Assembly: GCA_017886205.1 (NCBI GenBank)
Contig: JAFNEO010000021.1
Coordinates: 81,253 to 145,252 of the forward strand
Source: Candidatus Aminicenantota bacterium
GTDB taxonomy: Bacteria > Acidobacteriota > Aminicenantia > Aminicenantales > UBA8522
Direction: 5' to 3'
DNA length: 64,000 nucleotides
Below are positions 53,949-62,399 of this stretch, one piece after another (position 1 is the first letter of the stretch; every line of letters starts with the position of its first letter). Position numbers and translations under genes: made by a program. The notes under the pieces were generated by a model. It did not search any database and was not told the origin of the DNA. It was given only the letters and a program-made list of their open reading frames with translations.

Positions 53949-54011
53949 GCCTCACGCAGAGTGTGAGCGGCACGGGGATTCATCCGTGTCCGCTCGACGC
54001 TCTTGTTAGGT
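53949..54011. other. Possible attC (integron cassette) site
   Basis: GCCTCAC at 53949 and GTTAGGT at 54005 resemble the outer core sites of attC, RYYYAAC (one mismatch) and GTTRRRY (full match). Between them GAGCGGCACGG and CCGTGTCCGCTC form a hairpin with a short loop and unpaired bases, the layout of attC. Total length of 63 bases fits. No integrase or second site is seen in the window. Confidence 0.35.
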
Positions 54012-54185
54012 TTCCTTCAGTATCCTACTTTTTCTGGGGCGGCACCATCTCCCCGCTTGCGTATGCCATCGAGGTGTCCAGAAGATTTCCCCAACTCGGT
54101 AGGCGCTCCCTGAATACCATCGCGTGCGGCCACCCGGCGGCCTCATCCCATCGTTAGGGATGATAAATCGTACCCAGATGAGATA

Positions 54186-54456
54186 TCAAGTTGAACCTAA
54201 AATAGCTAAAGGTGGGCCAGGAAGCTGCGGACAAGCTAAAAAGTGTCGGAAATCCGACAGGCCTCTCTCCTGGTCAAAGAGAGAATCATGAAAAATACTC
54301 ACCCCAAGCTTCAGTGGCCATCGAGAGATCTTGATGAGCGATGTGCGGTCGGGAGGCTTGTCTGCCACAAACATCAACTTGACGTGGTTGATGATGCGAA
54401 AGACAACTGCATAGTCAGTAATGAAGTTGAAAACACCAACGACAAGCCGTACAATA
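54186..54456 (-). pseudogene. Second C-terminal remnant of an IS91-type transposase
   Basis: The minus strand reads NFITDYAVVFRIINHVKLMF then VADKPPDRTSLIKISRWPLK, matching the late part of IS91-like transposases (AFITDYAVVDRIINHLKLTF, then VADKPP). The zinc ribbon before it is gone. It lies just upstream of tRNA-Gly. Confidence 0.55.
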
Positions 54457-54491
54457 GGTGACGCTTGTGTACTTCAAGCGCCTGGCACCGA

Positions 54492-54563
54492 GCGGGCATA
54501 ACTCAGCGGTAGAGTGCCAGCTTCCCAAGCTGGGAGTCGCGGGTTCGAATCCCGTTGCCCGCT
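54492..54563 (+). tRNA. tRNA-Gly(CCC)
   Basis: A complete cloverleaf: acceptor GCGGGCA/TGCCCGC with discriminator T, D-arm ACTCAGCGGTAGAGT, anticodon stem CCAGC/GCTGG with loop TTCCCAA (anticodon CCC), and T-arm GCGGG-TTCGAAT-CCCGT. CCA is not encoded; TCTTTTTG follows. It marks the right edge of the mosaic region at 47.1-54.5 kb, where integration next to a tRNA would be expected. Confidence 0.95.
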
Positions 54564-54619
54564 CTTTTTGTTTTCTTCCATAGATCATCCGATCTTGAAT
54601 CGGGCTTAGGATTGTCGCC

Positions 54620-55426
54620 ATGAAGTCCTGGGATCTTCTCATCGACCCGGACCCGCGCCGCGGGGCTGCTAACATGGCCGTCGATGAGTATCTCTTCAGT
54701 AGTCTCGGCAAAGAGCCTCAGACAATCGTCCGGTTCTACAGCTGGTCACGTCCCACCGCCTCCCTCGGCTATTCCCAGCCTGCAGAAAAAATCCTTGATC
54801 TCGATTACTGCCGAAGTAACGGGATCGACGTCGTCCGGAGGATGACGGGAGGGAAGCTCGTGCTCCATTGGCGGGAGATCACCTATTCAATCGCCTCTTC
54901 CGACACGGAGAGGTTTTCACCGACCCTGGCCGAGTCCTACCGTATGATCTCTGCCGCCATTATCTGTGGCCTAGAAAAAATGGGGCTCCGGGCGAGACTG
55001 GCCGGCCCGCCCCCATCGTCCTACCTAAAGGGGAACATGCCCTGCTTTGCCTACCCGGCCCGCGACGAGATCGAGATCGACAGACGGAAAATCGTCGGCA
55101 GCGCCCAGAAAAGAGTGGCCGGACGGTTCCTCCAGCATGGCTCCATTCCTCTTCAGGATGACGAAGGCCTCCTGAGGCGCATATCACTCGCTCAGGACGA
55201 GGAGTCCGAAATGAGGCGGATCTCGATCTCGGAAGCGCTGGGGAGAGAAGTCGACCGGGAGTGGGCGGTGGAGTGCCTGGTGAAGGGAATGGCCGAGCAT
55301 TTTGGGGTGCGGTTTGAACCTCTGACCCTGGGGGCGGCGGCCGAAGACGCCATTCGGCGGATCCAGGAACGGCGCTACGAGGATGAAGCCTGGACCCTGG
55401 GAAGGTCGGACGGCCCTGAGTATTGA
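54620..55426 (+). CDS. Lipoate-protein ligase A / octanoyltransferase family protein
   Basis: A 268-residue BPL/LplA-superfamily protein that attaches lipoate or octanoate to lysine of lipoyl domains. Features: WDLLIDPDPRRGAANMAVDE, RPTASLGYSQP, VVRRMTGGKLVLHWREITYS (the RRxTGGG-VLH motif with Lys for the third Gly), KIVGSAQKRV with the Lys, and LQHGSIPL. The E2 at 26198-27448 is a candidate acceptor. Ligase versus transferase is not decided by these motifs. No strong ribosome site is seen before ATG 54620. Confidence 0.88.
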   Translation: MKSWDLLIDPDPRRGAANMAVDEYLFSSLGKEPQTIVRFYSWSRPTASLGYSQPAEKILDLDYCRSNGIDVVRRMTGGKLVLHWREITYSIASSDTERFSPTLAESYRMISAAIICGLEKMGLRARLAGPPPSSYLKGNMPCFAYPARDEIEIDRRKIVGSAQKRVAGRFLQHGSIPLQDDEGLLRRISLAQDEESEMRRISISEALGREVDREWAVECLVKGMAEHFGVRFEPLTLGAAAEDAIRRIQERRYEDEAWTLGRSDGPEY

Positions 55427-55478
55427 TTTTCTCGATTTCGAGTGATACGATTGTCTGGGTAACATAGGCAGACTGAAG

Positions 55479-56378
55479 ATGAACGAAGTCGAAGAGCTTT
55501 CCAAGCTGGAAATCCAGAGCCTTCCGCCCCTCCGGCCGATGGTTCTGGACGACCTTCACGCCAAGGCTCTCAAGAACCTTCACCTGGAAATGGGTACCGG
55601 TCCGGTCCTCTATCTTCTCTCGCCTTCCTATAGCGTTCTCCATCCGACAGCCAACGAAGTGATCGCCGATTTCACCACCAAGAAAGAAAGCCTCCTGGAC
55701 TATCTCAGGGAATACATCATCCGGAACTTGGCCGTTTACTCGGTCCTCCTTGATATCAACAGCTATTTCGTCGAGCAGAACAGCTTCCTAGTCTTGGCCC
55801 GCCTGCGAGAGAAGGATTCCGGCGGCCGCCGTTTCGAGATTAAGTTCTACACCAACTCACCCCTGGAGCTGACCACACACTACGAAGACAAGATCTACAT
55901 CGGCCGGGATTTCATCGACCTCTTCGGCTTCAAACGGAAGCATTACGGAGTTAAAGAGCTGATCGCCTCGGTCAAGGACCAGAATGAGAGGATGATCGAC
56001 AAGGCGCAGGAGAAGCTGAAGAACCCGCTCGAATACAAGTCGTTCTTCCAGGAGATCAAGGAGCTGGTCGCCGAGCTCCGGTCGGAGAGCCTGCTTATCC
56101 TCCAGTCCCTGCCGCCCTATCTCGACTTCGCCAAGGTCAGCGATAAGGACCTGATCGACATCAACGCCCAGTACCGGACGATCAAGCACTACATCATCGA
56201 GCTCCATGACGAGGTCGAGGAGTTCGAGAACCTTCTGCACTTCCACAAGGAGAACGATTTCGCCCGCTACGTGACCAAATACAAAAAGGACGTAACCAAC
56301 CTCATCTCTTATTTCAATATCAAGATCAACGGCAGCCTGACGCAGAAGATCTACGAGCTCAAGAACAGGGAAAAATAA
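55479..56378 (+). CDS. Conserved-looking protein of unknown function
   Basis: A 299-residue soluble protein I do not recognise. The N-terminal half is mixed alpha/beta (GPVLYLLSPSYSVLHPTANE, RFEIKFYTNSPLELTTHYED). The C-terminal half is helical and charged (NERMIDKAQEKLKNPLEYKS, ELHDEVEEFENLLHFHKEND), likely a coiled coil. No signal peptide or membrane helix. It follows the lipoate ligase by 52 bases and converges with the DUF4097 gene. Codon use is ordinary, so it is a real gene. Confidence 0.7.
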   Translation: MNEVEELSKLEIQSLPPLRPMVLDDLHAKALKNLHLEMGTGPVLYLLSPSYSVLHPTANEVIADFTTKKESLLDYLREYIIRNLAVYSVLLDINSYFVEQNSFLVLARLREKDSGGRRFEIKFYTNSPLELTTHYEDKIYIGRDFIDLFGFKRKHYGVKELIASVKDQNERMIDKAQEKLKNPLEYKSFFQEIKELVAELRSESLLILQSLPPYLDFAKVSDKDLIDINAQYRTIKHYIIELHDEVEEFENLLHFHKENDFARYVTKYKKDVTNLISYFNIKINGSLTQKIYELKNREK

Positions 56379-56392
56379 ATCCCCTTTCTTTA

Positions 56393-57697
56393 TTAGCGGT
56401 TGGGGCCTTTTTCGAACTGGATGTCGCCGTAGGTCGTAGACAGCAAGATGCGGGGCTTGTCTAAGACCTCGGAAAACGCCCGGACCAAGGTCAGACTATC
56501 CTTCTCCTCGGTGGTGATGCTGCCAGAAAGGCTCCATTGGATGTCGCTGCTCTTGGTTTGGGCTTCGAGGGGATACCTGTCTTCCCCCGGCCAGAAGAAA
56601 ATGATCGGCGAGTAGGTGGCCCGGACCTCGATGGGTCCAGTGAGAGGCAGGGGAGCGAGGGTGATGTTCCCGTGGGAAAGAAGGATCGTCGTTTTCCCGG
56701 AGAAGTCCGCCAGGTCCACATCCTCGTAGGAGGATGAGACGTAGATGCTCTCGCCGACGATGCCCCTCCCCGAGACGCTCAAATGGCCGCCGGTGATCTC
56801 CAGGTTCCCCTGAATAGACTTCAGGATGATCGGCTCGTAGGTGTCGTTGATCTCGAGGTTTCCCGCCACACCATCGGCATCGACAGGGGAGTGACTGCCG
56901 TCAATGCGGGAAGGCCCGACATTTCGGAGTGTGATCTTTTCATAGGAATTGCGGACCTCCAAAGGCCCGGTGAGGTCTTCCACCCAGATCTCTGTATGGG
57001 GCGCGGTGATCGTAGCCTTTTGGCTTCCGCCCCGCAAGTCGACCAGACCGTAGGAATTTTCAATGTTGACCTCGCCGGCCACCGCCTTCACGGAGATGTC
57101 GGAATGACGGCTCCTGATCGTGCAGTTCGATTGAAGTCCGGAGACCTCGACGTCTTCATAGCTGTTCTCGATGACGGCTCCCCCCCGGATGTTGGTGGCG
57201 GAGACCTCTCCGTGGCGATTGTCGATTATCGTCTCTCCCACTTGGTCGGCCTTGACCGGGCCGTAGGAGTTCGTCACCTCGACGGACATGCCGGAAGGCA
57301 CGGTGATCCGGAAGCTGGTATCGAAATTCCGCCTTTTGAAATCGCTGCGGTTGGTGGTGATGGTGACGGCGGCATCGCCCTTGGTGACTACGGGATGGAG
57401 CTTGTCGGCCACTTCCCGGGCCTTTTCCTCGTTCCGCCGCCAGACCCTTTTCTCAAAGGTAAATGTGATCCGATCGGTCTCCGCACCGAGAACCTCGACC
57501 TGGCCGTGAGAGTTGAGCACTTTCAGGGAAGCGGGAAGGGGCGGCTCGATCACCTGCGTTTCCTGGTAGGTGTATTCGTTGAAGTCCCAGGCGATGAAAT
57601 CATCCCAGACGACGTCGATCTTGCCGGCCTGAACATGGTAGAAAAAAATCCCGGCGGCGATGATGAAGATTAGAAGGATGATCTCTTTGGCTTTCAT
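56393..57697 (-). CDS. DUF4097-type beta-helix envelope protein
   Basis: A 434-residue protein with an N-terminal transmembrane helix or signal (IILLIFIIAAGIFFYH) and a long region of repeated short strands (VEVTNSYGPVKADQVGETII, GGAVIENSYEDVEVSGL), the DUF4097/adhesin-like right-handed beta-helix. It is the last gene of an operon led by an ECF sigma factor. Proteins of this type lie beside anti-sigma factors and LiaF-like proteins; a role in envelope stress is inferred. It should lie outside the inner membrane. Confidence 0.8.
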   Translation of the reverse strand: MKAKEIILLIFIIAAGIFFYHVQAGKIDVVWDDFIAWDFNEYTYQETQVIEPPLPASLKVLNSHGQVEVLGAETDRITFTFEKRVWRRNEEKAREVADKLHPVVTKGDAAVTITTNRSDFKRRNFDTSFRITVPSGMSVEVTNSYGPVKADQVGETIIDNRHGEVSATNIRGGAVIENSYEDVEVSGLQSNCTIRSRHSDISVKAVAGEVNIENSYGLVDLRGGSQKATITAPHTEIWVEDLTGPLEVRNSYEKITLRNVGPSRIDGSHSPVDADGVAGNLEINDTYEPIILKSIQGNLEITGGHLSVSGRGIVGESIYVSSSYEDVDLADFSGKTTILLSHGNITLAPLPLTGPIEVRATYSPIIFFWPGEDRYPLEAQTKSSDIQWSLSGSITTEEKDSLTLVRAFSEVLDKPRILLSTTYGDIQFEKGPNR

Positions 57698-57699
57698 CG

Positions 57700-57912
57700 T
57701 CAGTCCTGCTCGGGTTTCGGGGCCGGTGTTTCTTCCTTTCTCTCCTTGAGCCCGAAGTAGAGCTTCCAGGCACCCCAGACGATCAAGGCCAAGGGCCAGA
57801 GCCGGGCCAGACTGTCCCAGACATCGACCCCGAAATTATCCAGGATGAAGATGAGCCCGATGACGATGAGGATGATCCCCCATGCCAGTGCGCCGCGTTG
57901 TTTTTTAGCCAT
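57700..57912 (-). CDS. Small LiaF/DUF5668-like membrane protein
   Basis: A 70-residue protein with two transmembrane helices: ALAWGIILIVIGLIFILDNF and LWPLALIVWGAWKLYFGL. The GxxLIxxGxxxLLxNxG...WPxxLIxxGxxxL pattern is that of LiaF/DUF5668 N-terminal modules. Its C-terminus is a charged tail. The stop is 2 bases before the DUF4097 start, so both are surely cotranscribed. AAGGAGG precedes the ATG. Confidence 0.78.
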   Translation of the reverse strand: MAKKQRGALAWGIILIVIGLIFILDNFGVDVWDSLARLWPLALIVWGAWKLYFGLKERKEETPAPKPEQD

Positions 57913-57933
57913 TGGAACCTCCTTGTGCGGCCC

Positions 57934-58437
57934 TCAGTCCTTCTTCGAGAGATAGTCGAAGATGAGCTTGCCGCCGATGACGATGACCACGACCGGCCAG
58001 AAATCGAGGATGGTCTTGTAGCTGATGACCTCGAAGTTGCCGAGAAGCAGAATCCCGCCCAGGGCGATCAGCAGGACGCCCCAGAATATCGAGCCGGCGG
58101 TTACAGCTTCGGTGGTTACGACCTCTTCCTCGGCCTCTACTTGTCCTCCCAGCAGGGCCCGGCGATTGATCTTGTTGGCCACGTTCACGGAATCGATGAT
58201 CTGGAAGATGTAGAACGCTGCCAGGACGATTCCGGCGAACGGCTGGGCGTCGCCGTGCTGCTGCATGGTGACCAGCCCGGCGAAAATGACCAGGTAAACG
58301 AATCCCTTGATGACCTCGCCGTTATAGAAAGGTCCGACCCCGAAGGGGAACAAGAAGGACAGCAGGAAGGCCAGGATCGGGGACTTGCGGGGCTTGGCCA
58401 GGACGACTTTTTCCTGCACAACGATTTTTTCTTCCAT
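57934..58437 (-). CDS. TM2-like plus LiaF-like membrane protein
   Basis: A 167-residue protein. Residues 18-80 resemble a TM2-type double helix (SPILAFLLSFLFPFGVGPFY, NGEVIKGFVYLVIFAGLV). Residues 112-165 repeat the LiaF/DUF5668 module (IFWGVLLIALGGILLLGNF, ILDFWPVVVIVIGGKLIFDY), the same module as the next gene, suggesting duplication. AGGAGGAAT precedes the ATG. Probable membrane member of the envelope-stress operon. Confidence 0.78.
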   Translation of the reverse strand: MEEKIVVQEKVVLAKPRKSPILAFLLSFLFPFGVGPFYNGEVIKGFVYLVIFAGLVTMQQHGDAQPFAGIVLAAFYIFQIIDSVNVANKINRRALLGGQVEAEEEVVTTEAVTAGSIFWGVLLIALGGILLLGNFEVISYKTILDFWPVVVIVIGGKLIFDYLSKKD

Positions 58438-58448
58438 CTGGATTCCTC

Positions 58449-58958
58449 CTATTTATAAGTTGGGTCCTCGTTTCCGCCGAAGACCTTCCAGTTTTTGACG
58501 GAAACAAAGACGTTGTCTGCGGTGTCGCCCAGCCGGTCGGTGAAGGAGCCGGTCTTGGCGTAAAGCTTTTCCACCTGGCTGTAGCCGGAGTGAATCTTCT
58601 GGTCGATGGCCCGGTCGATGTTTTTCTTATCCGGGTTGAAGAGATAGAAGGAGAGCAGGGTCATGAATATGGTGGCCGCCGCGAAGACGGGCTGGAGAGA
58701 GGGTTTGAGCACGAAGTCGAAAGAGAAGGAGAATTTCTTCTTCTGCTCAGGGATGGCGGCGAGTCGGGCCTTGAGGCCGGGGCTCACGTCGAGTTCGGGA
58801 AAATCGGCCAGGGCCTGCTGAGTCCGGCTCAGAACGGCGAGAAGGGCGGTGCAATCCGGGCAGCCGGCGAGATGGCTTTCGACAAGGGCCTTTTCCGCCT
58901 GGCCCAGTTCACCCTCCAAGAAAGCAGAGAGGAGTTCCTCGATCCGTTCACAGGTCAT
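58449..58958 (-). CDS. Zinc-finger (zf-HC2) anti-sigma factor
   Basis: A 169-residue membrane protein. The N-terminal ZAS domain has CERIEELLSAFLEGEL and VESHLAGCPDCTALL, the HxxxCxxC motif plus an earlier Cys. One transmembrane helix follows (about 96-115, LQPVFAAATIFMTLLSFYLF), and the C-terminus is periplasmic. It should hold the sigma factor encoded just upstream. ATG 58958 has AGGAGGACG 6 bases before it and overlaps the sigma gene by 11 bases. Confidence 0.87.
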   Translation of the reverse strand: MTCERIEELLSAFLEGELGQAEKALVESHLAGCPDCTALLAVLSRTQQALADFPELDVSPGLKARLAAIPEQKKKFSFSFDFVLKPSLQPVFAAATIFMTLLSFYLFNPDKKNIDRAIDQKIHSGYSQVEKLYAKTGSFTDRLGDTADNVFVSVKNWKVFGGNEDPTYK

Positions 58959-59508
58959 GGGCGTCCTCCTTCCTGTCTTTGAGAATCTTGGCCAGCTGCA
59001 GCCGTCCGCGGTTGATCCGGGACTTGACCGTGCCGAGCGGGAGATCCAGGATCTCGGCGACCTCCTCATACCTCTTGTCCTGGATGTCTCTGAGGATGAC
59101 CGCCATTCGGGTCTCCGGCGCAAGCCGGTTGAGGCCTTCCCAAACCAGCTTCCGGTCGGCCTCCTGCATCAGGCCGGATTCGGGGCCCTGGGCCGCCTCC
59201 GGAGCGGCAAATTGCTCGTCGAATTCGTCGCGATGGGCCTTTTCCCACCTGGTCTTGCGGTAGGTGTCGATGAGATGGTTCTTGGCCATGGTGATAAGCC
59301 AGGCGGTGAAGTTTTTCTCGAAGTCGTACTTACCAAGGGCACCGTGTAGTTTCAGGAAGATGTCCTGGGTCAGGTCTTCAGCCTCCTGGTAGCTGCCGCC
59401 GAACTGGTAGGCCAGGTTGAAAACCCGCTTGGAATAGGTGTTAACCAGCATTTCCCAGGCTCCTTGTTTGCCGTTCAAACATTGTCTGATGACCTCGTTC
59501 AAGTCCAC
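58948..59508 (-). CDS. ECF RNA polymerase sigma factor (RpoE-like)
   Basis: A 186-residue ECF sigma factor. Region 2 has VFNLAYQFGGSYQEAEDLTQ and DIFLKLHGALGKYDFEKNF; region 4 has LPLGTVKSRINRGRLQL, the -35-binding helix-turn-helix. The start is GTG 59508 after GGGGTGAAG. An ECF-type promoter GGAACTT-N15-CGTCTA lies just upstream, so self-activation is likely. It leads a five-gene operon with its anti-sigma factor, two membrane proteins and a DUF4097 protein. Confidence 0.9.
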   Translation of the reverse strand: MDLNEVIRQCLNGKQGAWEMLVNTYSKRVFNLAYQFGGSYQEAEDLTQDIFLKLHGALGKYDFEKNFTAWLITMAKNHLIDTYRKTRWEKAHRDEFDEQFAAPEAAQGPESGLMQEADRKLVWEGLNRLAPETRMAVILRDIQDKRYEEVAEILDLPLGTVKSRINRGRLQLAKILKDRKEDAHDL

Positions 59509-59522
59509 TCACTTCACCCCGA

Positions 59523-59550
59523 TAGACGAGATTGGCCGGCCGAAAGTTCC
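59523..59550 (-). promoter_or_regulatory. ECF-type promoter of the sigma factor operon
   Basis: Minus-strand GGAACTT (59550-59544) and CGTCTA (59528-59523) are 15 bases apart. This is the classic RpoE-group -35 and a typical ECF -10 core (CGTC). The GTG start is 14 bases downstream of the -10 box. Confidence 0.6.
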
Positions 59551-59583
59551 TTACATTCTAATAAATTTCTCGGGGCAAAGCCA

Positions 59584-59657
59584 ATTCGGGGGACACGAAA
59601 CTTAATTCCCGGCAAAGGGCGAATAAAGCCTTGAATTAACTATCATGTCCCCCGAAT
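59584..59657. repeat. REP-like inverted repeat
   Basis: Arms at 59584-59608 (ATTCGGGGGACACGAAACTT...) and 59633-59657 (...ATGTCCCCCGAAT) are 25 bases long and pair at about 21 positions. The ATTCGGGGGACA...TTAATTC pattern is a widely dispersed element in bacteria, often linked to REP-associated (Y1) transposases. It separates the ECF operon from the HMG-CoA synthase cluster. Confidence 0.65.
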
Positions 59658-59743
59658 CAAGCGCCTTGACTAAAGAATAGAGATATGACAGGATGGATTT
59701 TCTTTAACAGAAAAACCGAGATTTTCATTCAGGGAGGAGACCC

Positions 59744-60790
59744 ATGGAGGGCATCATCGGCTACGGAGCCAGCATCCCCCGAAACCGCATCAAAGTCGAG
59801 GAGATCGCCAAGGTTTGGGGCGCGGATGCGCCCAGCTACAAGAAGGGGCTACTTGTCGAGGAGAAGTCCGTCCCTTCCCCAGATCAGGACACGATCACGA
59901 TGTCCGTCGAGGCCTCGAAAAGCGCTCTCAAGAGGGCCGGCATCAATCCTAAGGAGATCGGTGCTGTCTATATCGGTTCCGAGTCCCATCCCTATGCCGT
60001 TAAGCCCAGCGGCACCGTCCTGGCCGAGGCCATCGGAGCCACTCCCGAGGTCCACACGGCCGATCTTGAGTTTGCCTGCAAGGCCGGGACAGAAGGGATG
60101 TTCATCGCCTGGGGTCTGGTCAAGGCCGGCCTGATCAAATACGGCCTGGCCGTGGGGGCGGATACCTCTCAGGGGGCTCCCGGCGATGCCTTGGAATACA
60201 CGGCCGCAGCCGGCGCTGCCGCCTATCTCTTCGGTCGGGAAAAGGTGGTCGCCGAAGTCCTGGAGACCTATTCCTACACCACCGACACCCCGGACTTCTG
60301 GCGCCGCGAATATCAATACTATCCTCAACACGGGGGCCGGTTCACCGGTGATCCGGCTTACTTCAAGCACATCATCGGCGCCGCCAAAGGGATCATGGGA
60401 AAATCCGGCCTGAAACCCACCGATTTCCAGTACGTCATTTTCCACCAGCCAAACGGCAAGTTTCCCTTGCGGGTGGGCGAGATACTGGGGTTCGCCAAGA
60501 AACAGATCGAGCCGGGCTGGCTGGTCAACAAGCTCGGCAACACCTATTCCGGGTCGTCGCCCCTCGGGCTGACCGCAACCCTGGATATCTCCAAGCCCGG
60601 AGACCTCGTGCTCATCGTCTCCTACGGCTCCGGAGCCGGGAGTGACGCTTTCATCCTCAAGGTGACCGACCGGATCAACGAGGTCAGGGAACTCGCTCCC
60701 AAGACACGAGAGCTCCTTAATAAAAACAGAATCTATCTGGAATACGGGACCTATGCCAAGTTCCGCCACAAGATCCGGAAGGCCGAGTAG
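59744..60790 (+). CDS. Archaeal-type hydroxymethylglutaryl-CoA synthase
   Basis: A 348-residue thiolase-superfamily enzyme condensing acetyl-CoA with acetoacetyl-CoA to HMG-CoA. Family marks: GIIGYGASIPRNRI, VYIGSESHPYAVKPSGT with the base Glu, nucleophile Cys112 in DLEFACKAGTEG, and the His in VIFHQPNGKFPLRV. This short form with a separate thiolase and DUF35 protein is the archaeal arrangement. AGGGAGGAG precedes the ATG. It is 9 bases before the thiolase gene. Confidence 0.9.
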   Translation: MEGIIGYGASIPRNRIKVEEIAKVWGADAPSYKKGLLVEEKSVPSPDQDTITMSVEASKSALKRAGINPKEIGAVYIGSESHPYAVKPSGTVLAEAIGATPEVHTADLEFACKAGTEGMFIAWGLVKAGLIKYGLAVGADTSQGAPGDALEYTAAAGAAAYLFGREKVVAEVLETYSYTTDTPDFWRREYQYYPQHGGRFTGDPAYFKHIIGAAKGIMGKSGLKPTDFQYVIFHQPNGKFPLRVGEILGFAKKQIEPGWLVNKLGNTYSGSSPLGLTATLDISKPGDLVLIVSYGSGAGSDAFILKVTDRINEVRELAPKTRELLNKNRIYLEYGTYAKFRHKIRKAE

Positions 60791-60799
60791 GAGACGACC

Positions 60800-61954
60800 A
60801 TGAGAGAAGTCGCCGTCATCGGAGTGGGCATGAATAAATGGGGGGAGCACTGGGAGAAGTCGCTCCGCCATATCTTCACGGAAGCGGCCATCCTGGCGCT
60901 GGATGATGCGGGTGTCGACAAGATCGATTCACTCATCGTCGGCTGCATGTCCAGCGGGCTGTTCGTCGGGCAGGAACATCTCTCCTCGCTTCTGGCCGAC
61001 TATCTAGGGCAGGTCCCCGTCCCGGCAGCGCGGGTGGAATCGGCCTGCGCTTCGGGCGGACTGGCTCTTCGGACCGGTTGGATCGAAGTCGCCTCCGGGA
61101 TGTCGGACGTCGTTCTTGTCGGAGGTGTCGAGAAGATGACCGATGTCAACGGCCACGAGGCCACTTACGCCCTCGGTACGGCCGCCGATCAGGAGTACGA
61201 GTGCTATCACGGGATCACCTTCCCCGGACTCTACGCTCTCATCGCCCGGGCCCACATGGAGAAATACGGCACGACCAGACAGCAGCTGGCCATGGTGGCG
61301 GTCAAGAACCACGACAACGGCTCCCTCAACCCGCTGGCCCAATATCCTTTTAAAGTCAGCGTTGAGGCCGTTCTTAACTCCGTCATGGTGGCCGACCCGC
61401 TGCGCATCCTGGACTGTTCGCCGATCACGGACGGGGCCGCCGCGCTCATCCTCTGCCCGGTGGAAACGGCCAAGAAACTCAAGAAGCCGGTCGTAAAAAT
61501 CACCGCCAGCGGCATGGCCACGGACACGATCGCCCTCAGCTCGCGCCGGGAGATCACCTGGATCGAATCCACCTACCAGGCGGCGAAGAGGGCCTACGCC
61601 ATGGCCGGCAAGAAACCCGAGGACATCGACGTCGTCGAGGTCCATGATTGCTTCACCATCGCCGAGATCTGTGTCATGGAGGCGCTGGGCCTGGTGGAGA
61701 AAGGGAAGGGGGGCAAGGCCGTCGAGGACGGGCTGACCTCCCTCCATGGGAAAATCCCCATTAACACCAGCGGCGGCCTGAAGGCCAAGGGGCATCCCGT
61801 GGGCGCGACCGGTGTAGCCCAGGCGATCGAGATCGTCAAACAGCTCCGCGAGGAAGCCGGTCCCCGCCAGGTCAAGGGGGCCAGGGTCGGGTTGACACAG
61901 AATATGGGCGGAAGCGGCGGGAGCTCGATCGTGCACATCTTCGAGCGAGGCTAA
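60800..61954 (+). CDS. Thiolase (acetyl-CoA C-acetyltransferase), archaeal/SCP-x type
   Basis: A 384-residue thiolase that makes acetoacetyl-CoA. Active-site residues: Cys83 in [12 protein letters not shown], His in [13 protein letters not shown], and His in [10 protein letters not shown]; the final loop is [10 protein letters not shown]. In archaea this enzyme forms a channelled complex with the HMG-CoA synthase, bridged by a DUF35 protein, and the three genes are in that order here. AGGAGACGACC precedes the ATG. Confidence 0.9.
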   Translation: MREVAVIGVGMNKWGEHWEKSLRHIFTEAAILALDDAGVDKIDSLIVGCMSSGLFVGQEHLSSLLADYLGQVPVPAARVESACASGGLALRTGWIEVASGMSDVVLVGGVEKMTDVNGHEATYALGTAADQEYECYHGITFPGLYALIARAHMEKYGTTRQQLAMVAVKNHDNGSLNPLAQYPFKVSVEAVLNSVMVADPLRILDCSPITDGAAALILCPVETAKKLKKPVVKITASGMATDTIALSSRREITWIESTYQAAKRAYAMAGKKPEDIDVVEVHDCFTIAEICVMEALGLVEKGKGGKAVEDGLTSLHGKIPINTSGGLKAKGHPVGATGVAQAIEIVKQLREEAGPRQVKGARVGLTQNMGGSGGSSIVHIFERG

Positions 61955-61967
61955 GAGGAGGGATACG

Positions 61968-62360
61968 ATGCCGACACCATCGAGATACTGGAGAGAGATT
62001 CCTCAGAGATACCGGTTGGAAGCCGCCAAGTGCAAGAATTGCGGGTATATCGCGTTCCCGCCACGCCTGGTCTGCCCGCGATGTCAATCCCGGGCCTTCG
62101 AGACGATCATCCTGGCCGATGCCGGCAAGATCGTCACCTACACGATCATTCGCGTTCCCCCTCAGCCGTTTTCCGACCAGGCGCCCTATGCCGTGGGCAT
62201 CGTCGAACTCGACGACGGCGTCCGGCTGACAGGACAGATCGTGGACTGCGCCTTCGAGGAACTGAAGATCGGGAAGAAGGTGAAGGTCGAGTTCCGGAAG
62301 GTCTACGAGGAGGGCGAAGCCGGAGTTATCTATTACGGATACAAGTTTGTTCCCGCATGA
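61968..62360 (+). CDS. DUF35 zinc-ribbon/OB-fold acyl-CoA-binding protein
   Basis: A 130-residue protein. The rubredoxin-like zinc ribbon is CKNCGYIAFPPRLVCPRC (residues 24-41), followed by an OB-fold (GKIVTYTIIRVPPQPFSDQA, YAVGIVELDDGVRLTGQIV). DUF35 proteins bind CoA and hold thiolase and HMG-CoA synthase together in archaea. The start ATG is 13 bases after the thiolase stop, with GAGGAGGG as ribosome site. Confidence 0.9.
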   Translation: MPTPSRYWREIPQRYRLEAAKCKNCGYIAFPPRLVCPRCQSRAFETIILADAGKIVTYTIIRVPPQPFSDQAPYAVGIVELDDGVRLTGQIVDCAFEELKIGKKVKVEFRKVYEEGEAGVIYYGYKFVPA

Positions 62361-62362
62361 CG

Positions 62363-62386
62363 AAAATAGGGACGGTCCTATTTTCC
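62363..62386. repeat. Short palindrome of the AAAATAGGGACxGTCC type
   Basis: GAAAATAGG and CCTATTTTC are perfect 9-base inverted arms around GACGGT, lying between the DUF35 stop and the carboxylase start. The sequence resembles a common dispersed palindrome; it could also act as a transcript hairpin within the operon. Confidence 0.5.
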
Positions 62387-62399
62387 TGAGGTGAGGCCG

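Noticed and set aside
54040-54160. Second attC-like site (GTTAGGG near 54155)
   Set aside because: The last base breaks the GTTRRRY core and no partner core site or stem could be found.
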